This document shows, piece by piece, positions 25,996 to 35,734 of a DNA stretch of 64,000 nucleotides (the stretch's first letter is position 1; each line of letters starts with the position of its first letter). Source of the stretch: Candidatus Contendibacter odensensis (GTDB lineage: Bacteria > Pseudomonadota > Gammaproteobacteria > Competibacterales > Competibacteraceae); NCBI GenBank assembly GCA_002747185.1, contig PDTV01000004.1, positions 248,001 to 312,000 of the forward strand, written 5' to 3'. The notes beneath the pieces are model-generated. The model made no database searches and was not told the DNA's origin. It saw only the letters and a list, made by a program, of their open reading frames with translations. A program made the translations under genes and the position numbers.

Positions 25996-27627
25996 ATGAC
26001 TAATACGCAAACGCTTCGGGTTGTCATGGCGCAGCTTGATTTTTTGGTGGGTGATATTACGGGTAATGTGGATAAAATTATCGCTGCTTCCTGCGAGGCA
26101 CGCGACCGCTTCCGGGCTGATGCCGTGCTGTTTCCTGAGCTGACGATAACCGGCTATCCACCGGAAGATCTGTTACTGCGACAGGGTTTTATTCGTCAGA
26201 CTGAGCGTGCCTTACAGGAACTTTGCAAAAGAATTCAGGGTATTATCGCTATCGTGGGTTGTCCGTTGATGACATCAGAGGGTTTGCGTAATGCAGCGAT
26301 TGTACTCAAGGAAGGCACGATACACGCACGCTATTTCAAGCAAAAATTACCCAATTACAGTGTATTTGATGAGAGGCGTTACTTTGTTGCCGGTCAGCAG
26401 GCAACGGTTGTTGAGGTGGCAGGTATGCGCCTGGGTATCACGATTTGTGAAGATATCTGGCAATCGGGCGTCGTGAAACAAGCGGTGGAAGCGGGTTCAC
26501 AGTTGCTCCTGAATCTTAATGCTTCGCCGTATCAGGCTGATAAGGCGCAGCAACGGCTGGCGATTTTGCAGCAGCGGTCGCGGGAATGCGCTATTCCATT
26601 GATTTATGTGAATTCACTAGGTGGTCAGGATGAGCTGGTTTTTGATGGTGGCTCAATGGTGGTTGCCGCTGATGGCGAGTTGATCCAACGTGCACCCTTC
26701 TTTGTCGAAGGGCTGTATCCGGTTGATTTTCAGTGTTGCGGGCAACGTGTAGTACCCGTAGCGGGCGATATTGCAGCGGCTCCTGGGCGAGAAGCCGGTA
26801 TTTATCAGGCATTGGTGCTGGGTGTTCGAGATTATGTCAATAAAAACCGTTTTCCGGGTGTGGTGCTGGGCTTGTCTGGAGGGATTGACTCAGCATTGGT
26901 CTTAGCCATTGCCGTGGATGCGCTGGGCGCTGAGCGGGTCGAAGCCGTGTCGATGCCATCGCGTTATACCGCTGAGATCAGTAATATCGATGCTGAGCTG
27001 GAAGCGAAGGCTTTAAACGTGAAATATCATGTTATGCCCATTGAGCCAGCTTTTCAGGCATTTCTCGGAATTTTGCAACCCATTCTGGCAGGATTGTCGC
27101 CGGACGTTACTGAGGAGAATATTCAGGCGCGCTGTCGGGGGGTGTTGCTGATGGCGATATCCAATAAAACCGGCAAAATGGTTTTGACAACTGGCAACAA
27201 GAGTGAAACCGCTGTCGGCTATTCAACGTTATATGGCGATATGGTCGGTGGTTTTGCGCCAATCAAGGATGTGTTCAAGACCATGGTCTATCGTTTGGCG
27301 GAATATCGTAACCGGCAATCACCGGTTATCCCGCAACGGGTGATGGATCGTCCGCCATCTGCCGAGTTGTGCCCGGATCAAACCGATCAGGATAGCTTGC
27401 CGGATTACGATACGCTGGATGCGATTTTATGTGCTTATGTTGAGGAAGACCAATCCATTGAGGAACTGGTTGAAGCTGGTTTTGACCGTGCAATGGTTGA
27501 GCAGGTAGCGCGGCTGGTTATTATGAACGAGTACAAGCGGCAACAGGCTGCGCCAGGGGTACGCATTAGCCCGCGCGCCTTTGGTCGGGATCGGCGCTAT
27601 CCGATTACGTCAGGATTTCGGCGCTAG
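25996..27627 (+). CDS. nadE: Glutamine-dependent NAD+ synthetase
   Basis: NadE amidates nicotinate adenine dinucleotide to NAD+. The 543-aa protein joins an N-terminal nitrilase-type glutaminase (Glu in LFPELTITGYPPEDLL, Lys in KQKLPNYSVFDERRYF, Cys in GITICEDIW) to a C-terminal ATP pyrophosphatase with SGGIDSALV near residue 293 and TTGNKSETAVGYSTLYGD. It can therefore use glutamine. Its 3' end overlaps the convergent suhB by 4 bases. Confidence 0.97.
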   Translation: MTNTQTLRVVMAQLDFLVGDITGNVDKIIAASCEARDRFRADAVLFPELTITGYPPEDLLLRQGFIRQTERALQELCKRIQGIIAIVGCPLMTSEGLRNAAIVLKEGTIHARYFKQKLPNYSVFDERRYFVAGQQATVVEVAGMRLGITICEDIWQSGVVKQAVEAGSQLLLNLNASPYQADKAQQRLAILQQRSRECAIPLIYVNSLGGQDELVFDGGSMVVAADGELIQRAPFFVEGLYPVDFQCCGQRVVPVAGDIAAAPGREAGIYQALVLGVRDYVNKNRFPGVVLGLSGGIDSALVLAIAVDALGAERVEAVSMPSRYTAEISNIDAELEAKALNVKYHVMPIEPAFQAFLGILQPILAGLSPDVTEENIQARCRGVLLMAISNKTGKMVLTTGNKSETAVGYSTLYGDMVGGFAPIKDVFKTMVYRLAEYRNRQSPVIPQRVMDRPPSAELCPDQTDQDSLPDYDTLDAILCAYVEEDQSIEELVEAGFDRAMVEQVARLVIMNEYKRQQAAPGVRISPRAFGRDRRYPITSGFRR

Positions 27628-28424
27628 CGTTCTAGCTCAGGGCCAAGATGCGGTTGCAGCTCTTTGAGTAACGCTTTGAACAGTTTCGGGTTGCCGGCAA
27701 TGATATTACCTGTTTTCATAAAATCGTTGCCGCCACCAAAGTCGCTGGCTAGTCCGCCTGCTTCCTGTATGAGCAATGCGCCGGCGGCAAGATCCCATTC
27801 TTGCAAACCGATTTCCCAGAAGGCATCCAGCCGTCCTGCAGCGACATATGACAGATCCAGTGAAGCAGCACCGAGGCGGCGGATTTCTACACAGCGCCCG
27901 AACAGCTTATTAAAGAAATTCAGGTAGGCTTTTTGATGCTGGGGATAGCGGAACGGGAAGCCGGTGCCGAGCAAGGCATTTTCCAGTTGCATGATGCCGC
28001 TGACGCGAATGCGGTGGTCGTTTAGTTGCGCGCCTTCACCACGTGAGGCGGTGAACATTTCCTGTCGAATGGGATCATGGACCAGCGCCGCTTCCAGCCG
28101 GTTACGGTGGCGGAAGGCAATCGAGACGGCAAAGTGCGGAATGCCATGCAGGAAATTGGTTGTGCCATCCAGCGGATCAATAATCCATTGAAATTCATCC
28201 TGGCCACGTTGCTCACCGCTTTCCTCAGCGAGAATGCCATGATTAGGGTAGGTTTTCCGTAGCGTCTGGATAATTTCGTGCTCTGCCTGTACATCGGCCT
28301 CACTGACATAATCGTTACGCTGTTTGGTGGTGACATTCAGTTGTTCCAGGTGGTCGAAGTGGCGAAGTAGAATACGGCTGGCATTGAGTGCAGCACGTTT
28401 AGCAATAGTAATGACTGGATTCAT
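27624..28424 (-). CDS. suhB: Inositol-1-monophosphatase family protein SuhB
   Basis: A 266-aa Mg-dependent phosphatase: LAEESGE, DPLDGTTNFLHG and WDLAAGALLIQEAGG supply the metal ligands. In gammaproteobacteria SuhB also joins the rRNA antitermination complex with NusA. Length and motifs are normal. It converges on nadE. Confidence 0.95.
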   Translation of the reverse strand: MNPVITIAKRAALNASRILLRHFDHLEQLNVTTKQRNDYVSEADVQAEHEIIQTLRKTYPNHGILAEESGEQRGQDEFQWIIDPLDGTTNFLHGIPHFAVSIAFRHRNRLEAALVHDPIRQEMFTASRGEGAQLNDHRIRVSGIMQLENALLGTGFPFRYPQHQKAYLNFFNKLFGRCVEIRRLGAASLDLSYVAAGRLDAFWEIGLQEWDLAAGALLIQEAGGLASDFGGGNDFMKTGNIIAGNPKLFKALLKELQPHLGPELER

Positions 28425-28747
28425 AGGGATGTTGGTGCGACGCGCAGTCGGCGTGTTTGCTTTGGGCTGACTATCATAGCAAAACTTTTACTATTTCAAT
28501 GGAGGAGTGAGTTTTGGGCATTGCGCCGGATTTTTCCGGGAAAGCGAGTCAGCTGGTTGGAGCCGGGCGATTTTTCTGCAAACGTGGTTGGTGCCGACAA
28601 CGAGTGGGAATTTAGCGGCACGACCGGGTGATGGAACAGTAGCGACTGCGGTATCGGGTGGCCACGAAGGTGTTTGACACATCAGTTTAACGGCATTATC
28701 CAGTACGTGTTGTGCCAGATTATTTTTTTGGTTTTTTAATTAAACAC
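28425..28747. other. Intergenic, about 320 bases, no gene supported
   Basis: This region lies between the divergent suhB and pspA. A 63-codon minus frame (28491-28682) lacks family features and a ribosome site, and I reject it. The part nearest 28424 must hold the suhB promoter. Confidence 0.5.
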
Positions 28748-28776
28748 TGTTCAAGAGAAATTTTGCTGGTTATACT
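28748..28776 (+). promoter_or_regulatory. Possible sigma-70 promoter of pspA
   Basis: TGTTCA (28748-28753), 17 bases, TATACT (28771-28776), 42 bases before the pspA ATG. The -35 is weak. I see no sigma-54 GG-N10-GC element of the kind that drives psp in enterobacteria. Confidence 0.35.
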
Positions 28777-28818
28777 CGTGATACTTTCTATTGTTAAGCG
28801 TTAAACCAGAGGTGTTCC

Positions 28819-29505
28819 ATGGCCAGCTTATTTCAGCGCATTAGTGACGTGATTACTGCGAATCTCAATGAGTTAGTGGATCGAGTAGAAGATCCAGAAC
28901 GGATGATTAAGCAAATCATTCGTGAGATGGAAGAAAATATTGGTAGCGCTCGCGAAGGAGTCATTGATGCCATTGCGAGCGAAAAGCAACTCGCAAAGGA
29001 ACTGGATAATCAGCGACAGCAGGCAGAGGAGTGGCATGATCGGGCGTGTCGCGCCATGGAGGGTGGCAACGAGACTTTGGCGCGAGAGGCTCTGCTACGT
29101 AAAAAAGAGCACGATAGCATTATCGCTAATTTGAATAACGCCTGGGTATCGGCACAGCGTACCAGTGCACGACTCAAGTCTCAGTTACGGGCATTGGAAG
29201 CGAGGCTGGAAGAAGCAAAATTGAAAAAAGGCAGCCTGGTGGCGCGGCAGCGGGCGGCGCAAGCACGTGAACGCATGCATGATGTTGGGGATCATTTTCG
29301 GGAAAGCCTTGAGTTAAATAATTCTTTCAGTCGCATGGCAGACCGTGTTGGTGAAATGGAAGCACGCATGGAAGCGCGTGAGGAGGTTTATGATAATTAC
29401 AGTCAAGTGGAAAAAGAATTTCTGAAAATGGAAGCAGATAGTGAAGTTGAGGCTGAGTTGGCAGCGCTCAAAAAGACAATCCAAAAGCCATCATCCACGA
29501 TGTGA
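28819..29505 (+). CDS. pspA: Phage-shock protein A (PspA/IM30/Vipp1 family)
   Basis: A 228-aa coiled-coil protein: amphipathic N-terminal helix MASLFQRISDVITANLNELV, then DPERMIKQIIREMEE and long heptads to residue 190. PspA forms ESCRT-III-like assemblies on the inner membrane and protects it under stress. The usual partners PspF, PspB and PspC are missing here. Instead a 1793-aa membrane protein follows 48 bases downstream, so PspA may serve that protein. Confidence 0.94.
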   Translation: MASLFQRISDVITANLNELVDRVEDPERMIKQIIREMEENIGSAREGVIDAIASEKQLAKELDNQRQQAEEWHDRACRAMEGGNETLAREALLRKKEHDSIIANLNNAWVSAQRTSARLKSQLRALEARLEEAKLKKGSLVARQRAAQARERMHDVGDHFRESLELNNSFSRMADRVGEMEARMEAREEVYDNYSQVEKEFLKMEADSEVEAELAALKKTIQKPSSTM

Positions 29506-29553
29506 AATTGCAGTATTTTTAGTCGGTAACTCCCGAGCTGGAGGGGTAAAATC

Positions 29554-32500
29554 ATGGAATGGGTCGTTTTGGGCTTAGTCGTCGTGCTGTGGTTGATTTC
29601 CCCCATTGTCTTAACGGTTGCACTAATAATTTCGCGGCAACACATTCGCAATTTACGACAACAGCTAGCACAGTTTCAGGTTGCTGAAAACGCCTTATCT
29701 GAGGGATTGAAAGCGACACCACCGCAGGTGGCTCCTGTGGAGGAATCATTGCTATCTGTAGATACAGTACCCACTTCATCTTTACCAGAGACGGTGATAA
29801 AACCACCGCCGGTCTTGCCAGGGTCGCCGACTATTGCTGCTCCCGTACCACCGGAACCTTCGCAACACTTCACGTCGATTGTTGCAGCATTTTTAAAACG
29901 TCCATGGTTATCGGTCAATTCGGATGCTTCATCTTCACGATCTGCGAATGATTGGCGACCTGCCCCACCTACTGCATTTGAAAAAGCACTGCATACGTTA
30001 TCAGGTTGGCCAAAGTGTATTGCACCCTTTCTTGTACAGAATATCGGCTGGTTTATCGGTGGGTTCTGTTTTATCACAGGAGCATTATTTCTTATTGTCA
30101 ATACCCATGGCTTTGTTAATGCTTTGGCTGTATTGGGCAGTCTATTGGCTGCAAATGCCTTTCTGGTATGGGCAGGCTATCAATTTCGCCAACAAGGGGA
30201 TTCATTAACTATTGCCAGCAACGTGTTGCTGGCATTGGGTATGTTATTAGCACCCTTGGTGCTGGCGTTAACTGTACGCCTGTTTGATGCCGGTAACGGG
30301 GTGATGCAGTTAGCTGGTATTTTAATACTGGCAGGCATAGTCGCTGCATTTTGTTGGGTGGCTCACTTGAGTAGTGCGCTTATTGATCAAACATTGCGCG
30401 GGCGCTATCCGTGGTTGTTGATCGTACTGGCAATGATACAGCTGGCCGCACCACTCGCTGTCAAGGTAGCTGACTGGCGGGTCCTTGCTGCATTGCATAC
30501 CATTTTATTCAGTGTGCTCGGTTACAGCCTACGGCTATTTAGCCGTGAGTGGTTACGGCGATTGTTTGTGGACCGTACCTTCTCTTCATACTACGTGGCA
30601 GGGTTACTCGTTTATACCGCAGCGGTATCTTTTATTCATTTGAGTTGGGTTTGGCCACAGCCGTTACCAACAGGGTATACCGCCCCGTTTCTGATGGCAT
30701 TGTGCGGGGTGTTATTCCCGGTGGATGCAGCATTCAAGGAATGGGTACATCGATATTCGTTTTTGTCCCGATTCAGTTTTTTTCTGTACGCACTCTCTGT
30801 GGTTGCGATGGTTATTGCTGTGCAGAGTGGCAGTACCCTGGTGATGTTACTGACTTTTGGCATGGGAGCGGTACTGTATGGCTGGGTTACCTGGCAATAC
30901 CGCAGCTTGCCGCCATTGTACGTGCTGCTGGTTTGTGTTACTGGCCTGTACGGGATTGGAATTTTGGCTTTTTTGCCACCGGCAACCTGGGCATTGGCCA
31001 GCTTTCCGGGCCTGGCGGCACTGTTGGGATTGGCCCGCCGGGTAGGCCCTCGCTCGCGGGCGATAGCCTTGCAATGTCTACTCAGCTTCGGTGTATTGCT
31101 AGGCGGGCTGGTTCTTTGGAGTTTGTTCTGTGGTTCATCAGGCTGGTTGGGATTAGCTACGGCTGGAATGGCAGCCGGATTGATTTATGTTGCAGTACGT
31201 TTGGCGCGAGCATTACCTGATGCCCAATGGCGCTGGGATTATGCGGATATCGCTACCGTGTTGCTTGCCGCAACAGCTGTTGCCTGTATTCCGGATGACA
31301 GGTGGCCTGCGTGGAGCATGCCGACAGCATTTGGATTATTAGCGCTGGCAGTGTTATGGATTGTTTTAGGCATACATGATCGCCGGCAGTCTGCCACCGG
31401 TCGTCTGGTTTTTATCTCAGGTGCATTATTTAACATTGTGATGGCGCTGGCTGCGGGCAGGATGTCAGGATCGGCCCTGCTCGGTCAGCCGGAGCCAATA
31501 ATGTTGTTGGTACTGAGTGCGGCATTATTGCTGTGGTTAAGTTTGGGATTACGCTGGCAGTCACTGTTTTACGCGATGCTGGTGGTCGTCGGTGCGGCAG
31601 GTATCCTGCTCAAGCTGGGTTATTTTCCTGGCACGAATACGGGTCTGGTGCAATTTGCCTTGGTATTAGCCTTGTGGAGCTTCTTGTGGTGGTTATCCTG
31701 GCGGTATGTGCTAGACGATGCCTTGCCAGAGATTGCGACTGATCTATCAAGACATTCCCGATCAGTAACGACCTTGATTCGCCGGCCGCTGGAGCAGGTG
31801 ATGGTCGTGTTGTGGATAGGTGGATTTGTATTGTGGAGCCTGCGATTACTTGATGGTGATATTTCAAGCGCCTGGTTAACAGCGTCGTTTTTAGGCATGG
31901 TATCAGGGGTGGTGTTGGTGGGTTATTTCCGTCAATTCCGCTGGGTGGTATTGCCCTGGCTGTTGGGATTGTTGGGGTTAATGGGTGGATTGGTCTGGAT
32001 GGATGTGACACTGCGCTGGCTCGGTGTCGCAGCACTATTGTATGTGTTGTTGCTTTGGTGGTTGGCACGTACCGCGCTGGGTTGGCCTTTGCTGTGGCGC
32101 TGGGCGCAGGTCATGCGTTTTACTGCGCCGAAAGCGGGTGGTGGATGTCAGCAGGTAGAACAGGGTTTGCACTATGCCGGCTTGCTGGTTGCAGCGTTAC
32201 CAGGCGCAGCCGGTTTTATATTGGGCGTACTGGGGTTGTCGTTTCCAGAATTGCTGCCCGCATTGTCATCAGGGCTGTTGTTATTTGTACTAACGGGCCA
32301 ATGTTACCGCACTAAAGTCCATGTGTGGGCAATATTGATGACATTGGTGGTCAGTATTTGGGTCAGCCGTATCTGGCAGATAGCACCTGCCGGTTTTTTT
32401 GGCCTGGGACAGCCGTTGGCAAATGTTGTATTAAGCCTGACGATGGCATGGGTGGCGCTGGGCCTGAATGGACGGCGTGCGGTTTTATGGCGCTATTGGC

Positions 32501-34935
32501 GTTTACCACTGTTTCGGATGAGCCAGATACTGTATTTGTTGGCATTAATGGGCACTGTGCTGGTCGTTCTGGTTGCTGGCCCGCACTTGTCAGTCGTGTT
32601 ATTGCTACTGTGTATCGCTTTGTTTCCGGTACTACGACCGTTGCCCAATGCGGCGGCCTGGCGTGGTTTGGGCCTGGTGCTGCTGTTGAGTGCTTTCCTC
32701 TGGAGTGTGGTGGTGCAGTTTAATGCGAATCCACAGGATGCAGGGGCAATTGCTATTGCCTGGGGTTATCTGCTTTGGGTCGGCAGCGATAGGGCGTTGC
32801 CACGCTGGAACAGTTGCCACCGGCGTTGGGGCATTGCACCGACAGCGTGGCCATTGCTGGGTTTTTTCAGTGTGCTATTTGGCGTGGTGTTGATTCTGGT
32901 CGCGGATGCCTGGCCTCTGGAAGCAGCAAGTGCTGGATTGGCCTTGTATTGTTTTCTGTTACTGCGGAATACGGCGTGGCCGGGCGTTGCATGGTTGGCG
33001 GTTGGCCTGTTGACACTCAGCGGCCTGTCTGTGTCGATTAACTGGGCGCGGTTTCCAATAAACAGCGTACCGGAATGGATGATGGCACTACTTTGGTTAA
33101 ATGCGTTATGGCTACTGGTTCGATTGTGGCGACGTTTTGGTCAGAGGGTAGCGGCCTTTTTGCGCTGGCGACAAAATATACTGGAAAGGCCATTGGTATG
33201 GATACCGTTTGCCGTGTTGATGCTGTTGTTGGCGGGTTTATTCCTGCTGGAGGGCTATTGGTTGTGGGCAGGCAGAACACAGGTTTCGCAGGGTGACTGG
33301 CCACTGTGTAGTTTTGCATTGCTGCTGGTAGTGAGTGCCGGGCACGTGTGCAGCCTGCGGCTCACCGGCTTGCGAATACAAGTGTTTTTATTGTCATTAT
33401 TGGCTGCTGTGCTGGCCGTAATGCTGGATTTTTCCTTGGCAACAATGGCATTGCCATTGATAGTCGCACTCTGGAACAGTGTGCTGTTATTAGCATGGTA
33501 TTACGGTAAACATCGGCAGGTTATTGGCTGTTCAGCGCTGGAAGTGTGGGTTAATACTTTGCCGGCTGTGGCTGTTATATTGCTGTTTATCATTCCCGAT
33601 ATTCCAGGTGGAATGATTGCGGTGACCCTGGTCGTATTGGCACTGAACGCATGGGTGCGTGGTGTATGGCAAGGGCATTCCTTCTGGTTTAGCAGCGGGA
33701 GTGTCCTGGCATTGGCAGGAAGCTATGCCGTCTGGTTATTGGATACGCCTTTTGCGTGGTTACTCCTGGTGGGCTTATTGCCTTGGTACGCTTTGCAAAC
33801 GATATTGCTATACCTGGTATTGCAGGTCGTGCAGCGAAGGTTGCTTGTATGGGGTCATACCAATACTGAAATCAATACAGATGATGATAACCGTGCTTGT
33901 AACCTGAATCGAATTACTGCTGATCTATCGCCCGGGTTATTGCTACTGAGTGGTTTTTGGCTGGTATGGCATGGTTGTGTTGTTGTTGGCTACCACATCG
34001 GCCGGGTAGTATTCCCTTGGCACTTTGGTCTTCCCATCGACCCATTGGCGGCAATGATGGCACTGTTATTATTGGCTGGTGTGACGACAGTCAGGCTATG
34101 GCAGCGTTTGGGTGCCTCACAGTGGATATATAGTGCTGCGCTGTGGCTGGGTTTGGTGGTGATGTACGGACGTCTGGTGGTTTTGGGGGTAGCGCCGTTG
34201 ACACCTTGGGATACCGGTGTGCTGCTTGCGGCTGCGGCGCTGGCCTCGCTGTTGTACGCAATAACCAACGCCCGCCCGTTTTATTACCTCGCCTTGTTAA
34301 TACCGTTACTGGCGCTGGGTACAATACCATGGCAACTGGCCTCGTCGTGGACAGGTACGGCGCTGTTGGCGACAGCGTTGCTGTATCTTTCGATGGCAAC
34401 TCGGTTATCTAATCCGCTATTGTTGTACCTGGCAATATTAGCGCTCAATGCGGCGGTCTATTTATGGATACCGCTATGGGTAGAACAGCATGGTTTATGG
34501 CAGTTTTATATTGTGCCGGCGGCGGTATCAGTGCTGATGTTGCTGCATCTGCACCGTCGGGAATTAAGACCCAAGGTTTTGCGAGGGGCACAGCTGACTG
34601 CATTATCTGCGCTATATGCCGGGGCCGGGCTGGATGTGTTTCTGCGACCGGAATTGAATGTATTTGTGTTGGCGCTGGTATTTGCACTGATGGGTATAGC
34701 CTTGGGTATTGCTTTGCGTATTCAGGTGTTTTTATACGCGGGTGTGACCTTTCTGGTACTTAATGTGTTGGGGCAACTGATCCGCTTTTACCCGGAACAA
34801 GGCTTGGGTCGGGCGCTGATCTTGCTTGGGCTGGGGGTTGTGATCACCACTGGAATGGTCATGTTTAATTTGAAGCGTGAGGCGATTTTGCAGCGCGTAC
34901 GGATTGCACGGGCAGATTTGGCACGCTGGGATTAA
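29554..34935 (+). CDS. Giant polytopic membrane protein, 1793 aa
   Basis: I do not recognise this protein with certainty. A first helix (residues 4-25) is followed by a short coiled stretch, a Pro-rich segment to about 120, and from about residue 145 to the end an almost unbroken series of hydrophobic helices, I estimate more than 40. The stretch QNIGWFIGGFCFITGALFLI recalls DUF2339-type or DUF2157-type multi-spanning proteins, which are shorter. Soluble loops are brief; one near residues 1430-1455 is hydrophilic (NTEINTDDDNRACN). A GGAGGGG precedes the ATG. It follows pspA closely and is probably in its operon. No enzymatic motif is visible. Confidence 0.85.
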   Translation: MEWVVLGLVVVLWLISPIVLTVALIISRQHIRNLRQQLAQFQVAENALSEGLKATPPQVAPVEESLLSVDTVPTSSLPETVIKPPPVLPGSPTIAAPVPPEPSQHFTSIVAAFLKRPWLSVNSDASSSRSANDWRPAPPTAFEKALHTLSGWPKCIAPFLVQNIGWFIGGFCFITGALFLIVNTHGFVNALAVLGSLLAANAFLVWAGYQFRQQGDSLTIASNVLLALGMLLAPLVLALTVRLFDAGNGVMQLAGILILAGIVAAFCWVAHLSSALIDQTLRGRYPWLLIVLAMIQLAAPLAVKVADWRVLAALHTILFSVLGYSLRLFSREWLRRLFVDRTFSSYYVAGLLVYTAAVSFIHLSWVWPQPLPTGYTAPFLMALCGVLFPVDAAFKEWVHRYSFLSRFSFFLYALSVVAMVIAVQSGSTLVMLLTFGMGAVLYGWVTWQYRSLPPLYVLLVCVTGLYGIGILAFLPPATWALASFPGLAALLGLARRVGPRSRAIALQCLLSFGVLLGGLVLWSLFCGSSGWLGLATAGMAAGLIYVAVRLARALPDAQWRWDYADIATVLLAATAVACIPDDRWPAWSMPTAFGLLALAVLWIVLGIHDRRQSATGRLVFISGALFNIVMALAAGRMSGSALLGQPEPIMLLVLSAALLLWLSLGLRWQSLFYAMLVVVGAAGILLKLGYFPGTNTGLVQFALVLALWSFLWWLSWRYVLDDALPEIATDLSRHSRSVTTLIRRPLEQVMVVLWIGGFVLWSLRLLDGDISSAWLTASFLGMVSGVVLVGYFRQFRWVVLPWLLGLLGLMGGLVWMDVTLRWLGVAALLYVLLLWWLARTALGWPLLWRWAQVMRFTAPKAGGGCQQVEQGLHYAGLLVAALPGAAGFILGVLGLSFPELLPALSSGLLLFVLTGQCYRTKVHVWAILMTLVVSIWVSRIWQIAPAGFFGLGQPLANVVLSLTMAWVALGLNGRRAVLWRYWRLPLFRMSQILYLLALMGTVLVVLVAGPHLSVVLLLLCIALFPVLRPLPNAAAWRGLGLVLLLSAFLWSVVVQFNANPQDAGAIAIAWGYLLWVGSDRALPRWNSCHRRWGIAPTAWPLLGFFSVLFGVVLILVADAWPLEAASAGLALYCFLLLRNTAWPGVAWLAVGLLTLSGLSVSINWARFPINSVPEWMMALLWLNALWLLVRLWRRFGQRVAAFLRWRQNILERPLVWIPFAVLMLLLAGLFLLEGYWLWAGRTQVSQGDWPLCSFALLLVVSAGHVCSLRLTGLRIQVFLLSLLAAVLAVMLDFSLATMALPLIVALWNSVLLLAWYYGKHRQVIGCSALEVWVNTLPAVAVILLFIIPDIPGGMIAVTLVVLALNAWVRGVWQGHSFWFSSGSVLALAGSYAVWLLDTPFAWLLLVGLLPWYALQTILLYLVLQVVQRRLLVWGHTNTEINTDDDNRACNLNRITADLSPGLLLLSGFWLVWHGCVVVGYHIGRVVFPWHFGLPIDPLAAMMALLLLAGVTTVRLWQRLGASQWIYSAALWLGLVVMYGRLVVLGVAPLTPWDTGVLLAAAALASLLYAITNARPFYYLALLIPLLALGTIPWQLASSWTGTALLATALLYLSMATRLSNPLLLYLAILALNAAVYLWIPLWVEQHGLWQFYIVPAAVSVLMLLHLHRRELRPKVLRGAQLTALSALYAGAGLDVFLRPELNVFVLALVFALMGIALGIALRIQVFLYAGVTFLVLNVLGQLIRFYPEQGLGRALILLGLGVVITTGMVMFNLKREAILQRVRIARADLARWD

Positions 34936-34992
34936 GGGCTTGATGGGTGGGTGGGGAATTGGGCGATCGCCACCCATTTAGGATGTTCTGGT

Positions 34993-35316
34993 CTAGACGC
35001 TGAAACTTTCGCCGCAGCCGCATGTTGCCTTGGCATTCGGGTTTTTGAAATGGAAACTTTCATTTAGGCCTTGCTTGCCATAATCAATCTCAATACCGTC
35101 TAGATAGGGCGTATTCTTGTTGCTGACGATCAATTTAATGCCCTTTGACTCAAAAATCTGATCGTCGGGATTGATCGTTTCAGCAAGCTCGACCATATAC
35201 ATGAACCCAGAGCAGCCGCTGTTACGTACACCGAGCCGCAAGCCTTGAGCGGTTGCTTTTTTGGCAAGATGGTTCCGGGCGTGGGCAGCCGCTTTTTCAG
35301 TGAGCGTAATCGACAT
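34993..35316 (-). CDS. iscA: IscA-type A-type Fe-S cluster carrier
   Basis: A 107-aa HesB/IscA protein with the three cysteines of the family: one in SGCSGFMY near residue 35 and CGC near the C-terminus (ATCGCGESF). A-type carriers deliver [2Fe-2S]/[4Fe-4S] clusters from the scaffold to apoproteins. It ends a cysE-iscU-like-iscA run. IscA is favoured over ErpA by the neighbours and by the SITLTEKAAAHARN start. Confidence 0.92.
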   Translation of the reverse strand: MSITLTEKAAAHARNHLAKKATAQGLRLGVRNSGCSGFMYMVELAETINPDDQIFESKGIKLIVSNKNTPYLDGIEIDYGKQGLNESFHFKNPNAKATCGCGESFSV

Positions 35317-35354
35317 GTCAGGTTCCTTATAAAAGCATTAAATAACGACATTAT

Positions 35355-35732
35355 TCAGCGTGTGACTAAATCACGCAATGCTGTTTTTACCGCCGTTTCA
35401 GCCAATACAGCGCAATGCAGCTTTTCAGGTGGTATATGCAGGTATTCGACCAGTTCATGATGCCGAAATTTCCCGATTTCACTCCGGGTGAGCTGTTGAA
35501 TTCGTGTGGTTAATAATGAGCCACAGGCAATCATCCAGCCGCAACCGTAAGCCTTGAATCGGGTTTCAACAATCCTGTTACCAGCATCTATACGTAGATA
35601 CAGTTGCAGAATTTCCCCGCTGGTGGGTACACCGACACATACAGCAACGACGCTGGGGTCGGCAGCATTTAAATCACCGACATTACAGGGATGTTCAAAG
35701 TGTATTCGCGCTGTTGTACTTAATTCCAGCAT
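35355..35732 (-). CDS. IscU/NifU-N-like Fe-S scaffold variant
   Basis: A 125-aa protein aligned by eye to IscU: HFEHPCNVG corresponds to HYENPRNVG, YGCGWMIACGS to the second-cysteine loop, and KLHCAVLAE to the third-cysteine helix. The first scaffold cysteine is not conserved: IscU APACGD is VPTSGE here, so Cys37 is Ser and Asp39 is Glu. Two extra cysteines appear (HPCNV, IACGS). It may assemble a different cluster or act as an accessory scaffold. The ATG follows the cysE stop by two bases. Confidence 0.8.
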   Translation of the reverse strand: MLELSTTARIHFEHPCNVGDLNAADPSVVAVCVGVPTSGEILQLYLRIDAGNRIVETRFKAYGCGWMIACGSLLTTRIQQLTRSEIGKFRHHELVEYLHIPPEKLHCAVLAETAVKTALRDLVTR

Positions 35733-35734
35733 GA

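Noticed and set aside
28491..28682. 63-codon minus-strand ORF between suhB and pspA
   Set aside because: No ribosome site or conserved motif; the region is more likely promoter space.
28700..28818. Sigma-54 promoter for pspA
   Set aside because: No GG-N10-GC pair at the right spacing was found; only a weak sigma-70-like site.
30549..31220. A 223-codon plus-strand ORF inside the giant membrane protein gene
   Set aside because: It is a shifted frame of a continuous 1793-codon gene; composition and lack of a ribosome site mark it as a shadow.
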